From: Anisodus tanguticus
Taxonomy: Eukaryota > Streptophyta > Magnoliopsida > Solanales > Solanaceae
Assembly (NCBI GenBank): GCA_034509755.1
Contig: CM067559.1
Span: 28,634,032-28,698,031, forward strand
Direction: 5' to 3'
Length of the DNA: 64,000 bases
In this document: positions 58,019 through 64,000 of the stretch, in pieces
Layout of the letters: every line of letters begins with the position of its first letter
Position numbering within the stretch: position 1 is the stretch's first letter
The notes under the pieces: model-generated
The model's input: only the letters and a program-made list of their open reading frames with translations
Told to the model about the DNA's origin: nothing
The model's database searches: none
Made by a program: the position numbers and the translations under genes

Positions 58019-59975
58019 TTCGATACCGGAGCAGACCAAAATTGTATTGCAGAAGGCCTTATCCCTACTAAATATCTTGAAAAGAGCACTTCAAATCTCT
58101 ATTCCGCCACTGGCTAAAGGTTAAAAATAAACTATAAGTTAGCTAAAGCCCACGTTTGCAATAATGGAGTCTGCTATATCAATGACTTTGTTATTACTAG
58201 GAATATTACAGAGGAAATTATCTTGGGTATCCCTTTCGCTACCCAAATTAAACCCTACACCGCCAATCTCGATGGCGTTTACAGCAACTCTTTAGGAAAA
58301 GAAATCATTTTCCCTTTCTTAAATCCTCTCTCAAAAGACGAAAGTAATTACGTTAAACAAAAAATAGTTTTTCGGATACAACTATTATCCAACCAAATCA
58401 ACTTTCTAAAAGATGACATCCAAGTCAAAAGAATTAAATCTGCTTTAAAAACCCCTGAGCTTATAGGTAAAGTAAGCACACTTCTCAAAACAATAGAAAG
58501 AGATGTTTGCTTTGAACTACCTAATGCCTTTTGGGGAAGGACAAGGCACGTGGTAACTTTACCATATGTCGACGACTTTAATGAAAAAGTCATTCCTACA
58601 AAGGCAAGGCCAATACAAATGAGCCATGAGCTCAAGGAGTATTGTAAAAAGGAGACAGATGATTTGCTTCAAAACAAAATCATCCGGCCCTCAAAATCAC
58701 AGTGGAGTTGTTCAACGTTCTACGTAAACAACAACTCCGAAAAGGAAAGAGGAGCCCCCAGACTAGTTATAAATTATAAACCCCTTAACCAAGTTTTAAA
58801 ATGAATTAGATACCCAATACCTAATAAACGAGATCTTCTAAAAAGAACTTATAAAGCTAATATCTATAGTAAGTTTGATATGAAATCAGATTTTTGGCAA
58901 ATTCAGATCGAAGAAAAAGATAAGTACAAAACAACTTTTAATGTCCCCTTTGGGAAATTCGAATGGAACGTCATGCCTTTTGGGCTTAAAAACGCTCTTT
59001 CTGAATTTCAAAACATTATGAACAACATCTTTAACGCTTTAAGCTTATTTTCTATAGTCTATATAGACTATGTACTTATATTTTCAGAAAACATAGACCA
59101 GCACTTTAGACACCTTAATACCTTCATTAACATAGTAAAGAAGAATGGTTTAGCTGTAAGCGCTAAGAAGATAAAGCTTTCTCAAACTTCTATTAGATTT
59201 TTGGGCCATGACCTTTACCAAGGAACCTATAAGCCTATTTGTAGAGCCATAGAGTTCTCAGCCAAATTCCCTGACGAAATAATTGATAAAACTCAATTAC
59301 AAAGATTTTTAGGAAGCCTCAATTACGTCGCTGATTTTATCCCTAAAGTACGACAAATTTGTGAACCCCTCTATAAAAGACTTAAGAAAGTCCATGTCCC
59401 CTAGTTTGAAGAATAGACCAAAGCTATTAAACAGGTTAAAGAAACTGTCCAAAAGCTCCCCTGCTTAGGAATTCCTAATCCTGAAACTTTCATGATTGTC
59501 GAAACTAACGCTTCGGATATCGGCTACGGAGGCATCCTTAAGCAAAGGATTTCTCCCGAGGCTACCGAACAATTAGGAAGATTCACATCAGGAGTCTGGA
59601 ATTCCGCCCAGAAAAATTACAGTACCGTAAAAATAGATTTTATCTATAGTACTATGTATTACGAAATTTCAAGATGATCTGATAAACAAGGAATTTTTTC
59701 TAAGAGTCGACTGCAAAGCAGCCAAAGATGTTTTACAAAAAGATGATCAAAACTTTGTGTCAAAACAAATTTTTGCTAGGTGGCAAGCGCTATTATCTAG
59801 TTTTGATTTCAAAATCGATTTTATAAAGGGAGAAGAAAACTCCCTGCCCGACATTTTAACTAGAGAGTTTTTGCAGGGCAACAATGAGGCCAAGTATTTC
59901 GGGCTCTCACCCAATGAGACCTCCATTCCAGCTAAAGCCAGAAGAAAAAATGAAAAGTCCATTTATCCCAGATAA
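58019..59975 (+). pseudogene. EPRV-1 protease-RT-RNase H, copy 2
   Basis: The protease motif is DTGAD (58,022-58,036). The RT catalytic motif is YIDY (TAT at 59,069-59,071) and RNase H reads TNASDIGYG (AAC at 59,507), both as in copy 1. Stops: TGA at 58,802 (a Trp codon in copy 1) and TAG at 59,402, with a frame break near 59,630. The final block 59,757-59,975 overlaps ORF2. Confidence 0.88.
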
Positions 59976-61155
59976 AACCACCAACCCCAGCTTAGCAGCC
60001 GCATATGAAGGAAGGTTTTCAGCTCTAGCAAACTTTCCTAAAATTTCAGGTGATCAAAAAGAACAGCTTGCAGGAAAAGCTCAAACGGTGCCCTTTAAGG
60101 CATCTCCCTCGTCAATACAAACCAGGGAAAATTACGAGATGAGACCACCAGAATCATACTCAGAAGCACTAACACCAATTACTTCTGTCAAGAAGGAGAC
60201 CACGACAGCAACAGCAGGTACCAGCTCCCATCCTCCAAAATGGGAATTCATCATCCATCAGGCCCTCCCAATAATGGCCCTTGATAAACAGTATGAGAAT
60301 TTCAGAGTACAGGATCTCCTCAGACCCTGTTACACAAATCACCAGTACGTCGATATGCAGGATCCTCTAAAAACGAGAAAATACTATGAGTTTATTCTCA
60401 TTGCCACCGATTCAGTAGAGATTGAACATAGCTATTTTAAAAATAATCCTGAAGCCATCGAATTTTCAAAGTTTATAATTAAACAGATTTTAAGTCCATT
60501 CGGTTGGTATGTAGATCATCTACACACCCCAATTCCATTTTCAAAGAACTTTAAACCAGCAACCTATAATTGGTACGATTACAAAGATGCCTGGTTCAAT
60601 TTTTTATATGTTAGGCCCAATACGCATACTTGGTTTGTTAAGTATGTTGAATGACTGAAAGAAAAGGTTATCCCCCGATGGTTCTATGAGTGGTGGAATA
60701 TCTTTGGAGGAACATTGCAGGTGGTAGCTCCTAGCTTCCAAAGCAAATATGCCGGCTTTCTAGAAGAACAGCAAATCAGCACCTTTCCAGATCATATTAA
60801 ATAATGTAATTTTTTTATAAACAAAAGAATTTCCTACAATATTCATTGGTCTTTCGACATCCAAGAGATGAATCGAATTAGGTACCTCAACAAGGTAATT
60901 AAGATAAAGGGATGGAGTCCTAAAGTAAAAGAGGAGGCAAAAAAGAAAAGCCCCTCTACTTTAGGAAGCAGCTCTGCATCTAAAGCAGAAATCAGAAGAA
61001 AGCTTTTGGAAGCTTTGTCAAAACTCAACGATAATAAAGAATCCAATAAAGTCCTAGAACTCCTGGATTCAGCATCCAGCTCTGGCGAACCAGATAACGG
61101 AGACATGCTAACCCCAAGAGGAATAGCACAATCATACTATTTGGAAAAGCCATAA
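59884..61155 (+). pseudogene. EPRV-1 ORF2, unknown function, copy 2
   Basis: ATG 59,884 overlaps RNase H by 92 nt. Open for 256 codons to a TGA at 60,652 (GGA in copy 1), then a second stop near 60,802, then open 60,868-61,155. Without the breaks it would be about 423 residues: a Pro-rich N-terminus (MRPPFQLKPEEKM), a conserved middle (KWEFIIHQALPIMALDKQY), an aromatic core (YNWYDYKDAWFNF, WFYEWWN) and a Lys/Ser-rich tail. No known domain recognised. It is the best-preserved ORF2 in the window. Confidence 0.75.
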
Positions 61156-61587
61156 AGCAAAAGTTGAAGCAAACAATGACAAAAGTCGTAAAGAAAAAGC
61201 AAAGAGGACAGCCGCAGAAGTCGCAAAGAAAAAGAAGACAGTGACACAAAGCAGAAAGGAATCTCCAAACAGTAGACGACCTTTCGGAAAAAGAAAAAGC
61301 AAATGACCCTTCAAGAAAGCAGAAGACGTTTTGAAGAGCCATTTAGTTTTAGCCGTTGATTGTAAAGTACAAACTTTATTTCGAGGCCTATTTAAGGTTC
61401 TCAAGATGTAATCAAACAGGCACCCGAAAATTTACCCACAAATAAATTTCTCTGCCTAAACCTCTGTATCCTTATACATTCCGCTTTCTTTTCCAGTTAA
61501 TAAAACTTGTGAGTATTTGTATAGAATTTCAAAGTTTTGTTACTGCTTAAAGTATTATTTTAAGTATAATACCCCCGATCCTTTTTA
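61156..61587 (+). promoter_or_regulatory. EPRV-1 promoter and polyadenylation region, copy 2
   Basis: After ORF2 come AAAGTCGTAAAGAAAAAG and AGAAGTCGCAAAGAAAAAG (about 61,180-61,235), then TATA box TATTTAAG (61,389-61,396). AATAAA occurs at 61,441-61,446 and 61,498-61,503. In caulimovirids the RNA start and the polyadenylation site lie close together in this order, giving a terminally redundant transcript. Confidence 0.68.
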
Positions 61588-61601
61588 TGGTATCAAAGCC
61601 A
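61588..61601 (+). other. EPRV-1 tRNA-Met primer binding site, copy 2
   Basis: TGGTATCAAAGCCA, one mismatch from the consensus TGGTATCAGAGCCA. By convention this is position 1 of the circular viral genome. It is deleted in copy 1. Confidence 0.85.
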
Positions 61602-62089
61602 TGTTGTCTGTCTGCATGAGTAGCTAAGTTCATACTGCTGTCTTGAGCATGATTATCTAGATGTTTTGACTGTCTGATTCTTATTTACTGTTTAGCTTCA
61701 TTCTTACCTTGTTATTATCTTCAGTTCCAAGTTTATGTTCTTTAGTTAATAGTATATAGTTGTTATGCTCTTTCTCATAGCTGAGGTATCCGATTAATAT
61801 CTGGATCAGACAATGGCAAGCCCACTTTTGCAGTTGAGTAGCTCCAGGGGAGAGACGGATCCTGTGTAGTGTTCCCGTCGCCAAGATTTCTTAGAGAAAG
61901 AAGTAACTACTAGACTACTATACACTAAGGAATTGATAAGTTAGAACTAAAGGCATTCGCTAAGATGAAAATGAAGTTCGAAACAGTGTTTAGAATCAGC
62001 AGTCGCCGACCACTAGTACAATAGCTCTAAAAGACAATAGTCCTTTCCAATTGAATCTCCCCTAAGCTGCTCATAACCCATTTGATAAT
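61602..62089 (+). other. EPRV-1 leader, copy 2
   Basis: About 490 bp without a long plus-strand gene. It holds GTGTTCCCGTCGCCAAGAT (about 61,868-61,888), shared with EPRV-2. Several short AUGs are present, as is usual for caulimovirid leaders. The minus-strand frame 61,681-61,884 is not recognised. Confidence 0.65.
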
Positions 62090-62395
62090 ATGCATAAACA
62101 TCCTTCATTCGATAGGATTAGGGGGGCAAACTATCTTAAGATTAGTTGCCAAAACGATATGATTAAGTTAAAAAAGCAGTTAAAAGAATTTAGACTTAGA
62201 CTAGATTACTACAAACAGGTTTCACCTCTAGAAGATGTATCTATTCAACACCAGACCATAGCTGGACAAGTAATAGTCAAAGAAATAACCCATTGTTATC
62301 ACATGATAGAACAAGTAAAACACCTTATAAGTGTTCAAAAAATCCTTATAGATAACGCAGATTGGTTGCTTAGACACTATTCAGCTCAGTTCTAG
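62090..62395 (+). CDS. EPRV-1 small leader ORF, copy 2 (101 aa, function unknown)
   Basis: Open frame from ATG 62,090 to TAG 62,393-62,395, one base before the ATG of the MP region. It is helical, with a coiled-coil-like stretch (LKKQLKEFRLRLDYYKQ) and no membrane segment. The frame is recognisable in all four viral copies in the window (21,869; 34,658; minus strand near 33,300), so it is a real viral ORF. Small coiled-coil proteins before the polyprotein occur in badnaviruses; homology is not claimed. It is probably not expressed now. Confidence 0.62.
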   Translation: MHKHPSFDRIRGANYLKISCQNDMIKLKKQLKEFRLRLDYYKQVSPLEDVSIQHQTIAGQVIVKEITHCYHMIEQVKHLISVQKILIDNADWLLRHYSAQF

Positions 62396-62396
62396 A

Positions 62397-63256
62397 ATGA
62401 ATAGTTCCAAACATCACAATATTCCTAACCTCAACTGGTGAGGATAGGTTTTGAAAACGTAATCTATAGTGAAAACCTCTCCACTTCAACTATGAAAATA
62501 GCAAAGGTGGAAAGAGATTTACAAAATTGGGATATTCCCAAACAACCTTTTAAAACTATTTATGAAACCGGTAGGTTTGATTTTGTTAAAAATTATAATA
62601 TCAAAACTTGCGAATCTACCATAGCTATCAATAACTCTAAAGAAGTTGTTAGGCTTTTATCTCCGCAAGATATTAACAGTTACAAAAAAGATTTTAATTT
62701 CCTCCACATAGGACTTGATCAAGTTGCGGTCAAACCCCTTTATCGTTTAGGGTTAGATACGCCGATCTGTCTTCTACTAAGAGATGCCAGAATGTTAAAT
62801 TTTGAAGATTCCCTTCTAGGAGTCTTGCAAAGTAACCTGGCCAGAGGTCCAGTTTATTTTAATTGTTATCCCAACTTTTCTATAGATATCCATGATGATA
62901 ATACTTTGGATACCTTAACGTTAAATATAAAAACTAAAAATATGAAAAGTAAAATTAACACTAAAGAAATTGCTGTTGTTTATAGGATTTATTATAGGTT
63001 AATGAAAACTACCCTAGCCCCTAAGGCTAAAATGATGAGTAATAGAGGCATTACTATGCTCATGGAAGCAAACCAAGAGCACATCAATATCTTTGTCCCT
63101 AGAATGCTTCGCTGGGATGAAACCTTATCCAAAGATGAATGGCATTTTGATGCCATCACCCAGCCAAAGATTGAACCTGATAATTCTAAAATTAAGAATA
63201 TTGTTCAAAACCCTGACGAATCCATAAATCTAAAGTTTCTTAGATCCGATTCATAA
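62397..63256 (+). pseudogene. EPRV-1 movement-protein domain, copy 2 (open from 62438)
   Basis: The longest open MP frame in the window, 272 codons from 62,438 to the TAA at 63,254. The first ~14 codons from ATG 62,397 are followed by a TGA. 30K-like motifs as in copy 1, and the one-base loss of copy 1 is absent. The TAA lies where EPRV-2 has GGA and continues into the CP linker, so MP was the N-terminus of a polyprotein. Confidence 0.82.
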
Positions 63257-64000
63257 AATATTTCAAAAAGATTCTCTACAAATAGAGCATCTTCCTCAAA
63301 AACCCGGGAGGATGACTACGACGAAGAAGCTTTAATCCAAGAATTAGAGCGTAAAATTAAAGGCGTAGATTTTTTCAAGAGTATTCCTAAAGTTCACTAC
63401 GAGTTAGTAGTATGACCAGGAAGTCCTACCCCCAGTGATTTGCAAGGTCCTGCTGAAGGATCACTAGGAATGATTAAGGTAGACAATAAATTCAAGATTG
63501 ATTCAGAGCTCCTTAAAGGATATTGGGAAAGTCCCGAGAACACCATTAATAGAAATTGGTATGTTGAAACGTACTCAGAAAACCAAAGATTAGGCATCAG
63601 TTGAAAAGGGAAGGAAGCCTTTATACTACCGAGTTAGGAAGTTTCTGCCAAGATTTCGGTTATACCAAGATAACCGCCCCATCTAGAGCCATTGCTAAAA
63701 AGCACAAGAAACAAAGAAAGCCCAGCACCTCGTCCAAAAGAGAATACAAAAATCCTAGAAAGAAACCTTATAAACCTAGATGAACCGCTAAGCGTCAAGC
63801 AACCCCGGTTTCTAAAGAAACTAAATGCTGGAATTGTGGAAAAATAGGACACCTAACTAGTTCCTGCAAAACCCCTAACAAGAAGAAAGATAAGATTAAT
63901 CTTCTAGAACTTAACCCAGAGTTAAAAGATAAGCTCTTCGCCATTTTAGGAGAACCTCCCAGCAACTCTTCCAAATCAGAAAGTTATAGCGATGAGGATC
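63257..64000 (+). pseudogene. EPRV-1 coat-protein region, copy 2, with 1.3-kb deletion
   Basis: CP linker and N-terminal part to 63,592, then an abrupt jump to sequence equal to 24,669 of copy 1: 1,297 bp are missing, including NWWDNYLTEE, and the frame changes. The basic stretch, a TGA at 63,781 (CGA in copy 1) and the zinc knuckle CWNCGKIGHLTSSC (63,828-63,869) follow. It is cut by the window edge. Confidence 0.84.

Larger units (their letters stand above)
39881..64000 (+). repeat. Tandem segmental duplication, copy 2 (partner 1-25076)
   Basis: This is the second copy of the block and is cut by the right edge of the window. Relative to copy 1 it keeps an open COPT frame, a clean Copia-B target-site duplication, the viral primer site and a longer open MP frame. 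It has lost 1.3 kb of the viral coat region and has an inversion in one LTR. Neither copy is a simple derivative of the other, since each has private deletions. Confidence 0.93.
58018..64000 (+). other. EPRV-1 copy 2: permuted endogenous caulimovirid, cut by window edge
   Basis: Same permuted order as copy 1: protease site, RT, RNase H, ORF2, promoter, primer site, small ORF, MP, CP. The leader is complete here and the MP frame is open, but CP has lost about 1.3 kb at 63,592. The element continues past the window. Confidence 0.82.

Noticed and set aside
61588..61601. A tRNA gene at the TGGTATCA(A/G)AGCC sites.
   Set aside because: Only 12-20 bases complementary to the tRNA 3' end are present; they are primer sites, with no cloverleaf.

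Overview
This window looks like nuclear DNA of a flowering plant. It is almost entirely nested transposable elements and integrated pararetrovirus DNA, with one recognisable host gene present twice: a COPT/CTR copper transporter. It is a eudicot, perhaps an asterid such as Solanaceae; the Solanaceae guess rests only on a Stowaway-like MITE whose ends look familiar from that family. There are no bacterial-style operons, rRNA, tRNA genes or CRISPR.

The dominant architecture is a tandem duplication with a period of about 40 kb. Positions 1 to about 25,076 (copy 1) realign in the same order and orientation to 39,881-64,000 (copy 2). Each copy holds, left to right: a minus-strand copia remnant with a 938-bp LTR (here Copia-A); a ~760-bp LTR of another copia family (Copia-C); the COPT gene; a Stowaway-like MITE split by an ~8.7-kb plus-strand copia element (Copia-B) with both LTRs; an AT-rich spacer; the 3' half of a minus-strand Copia-C; and a rearranged endogenous caulimovirid (EPRV-1). 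The copies differ by point mutations and informative indels. COPT is open only in copy 2 (44,594-45,025); copy 1 has a nonsense codon at 4,765. In copy 2 one Copia-B LTR carries an inversion. EPRV-1 copy 1 has lost its primer binding site, and EPRV-1 copy 2 has lost 1.3 kb of its coat region.

Between the copies (25,431-39,880) lie an EPRV filler and junction zone, a nearly full-length minus-strand pararetrovirus (EPRV-2, 26,024-33,826), a scramble of viral fragments in both orientations (33,827-35,641), the 3' end of a plus-strand Copia-A with an extra ORF and 3' LTR, and a truncated gag/protease fragment of a fourth copia family (Copia-D).

The viral organisation is MP-CP-protease-RT-RNase H in one polyprotein, followed by an overlapping ORF2 of unknown function, a promoter/leader with a tRNA-Met primer site, and a small coiled-coil ORF before MP. 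This best fits a florendovirus-like member of Caulimoviridae. Every viral copy carries stops or frameshifts, and EPRV-1 has lost key catalytic residues of RT and RNase H, so these are fossils. Their inverted arrangement, including a ~1.05-kb inverted repeat of high similarity at 32.4-35.6 kb, could give double-stranded RNA and hence small RNAs against related viruses. That is the most interesting functional hypothesis here, and it is inference.
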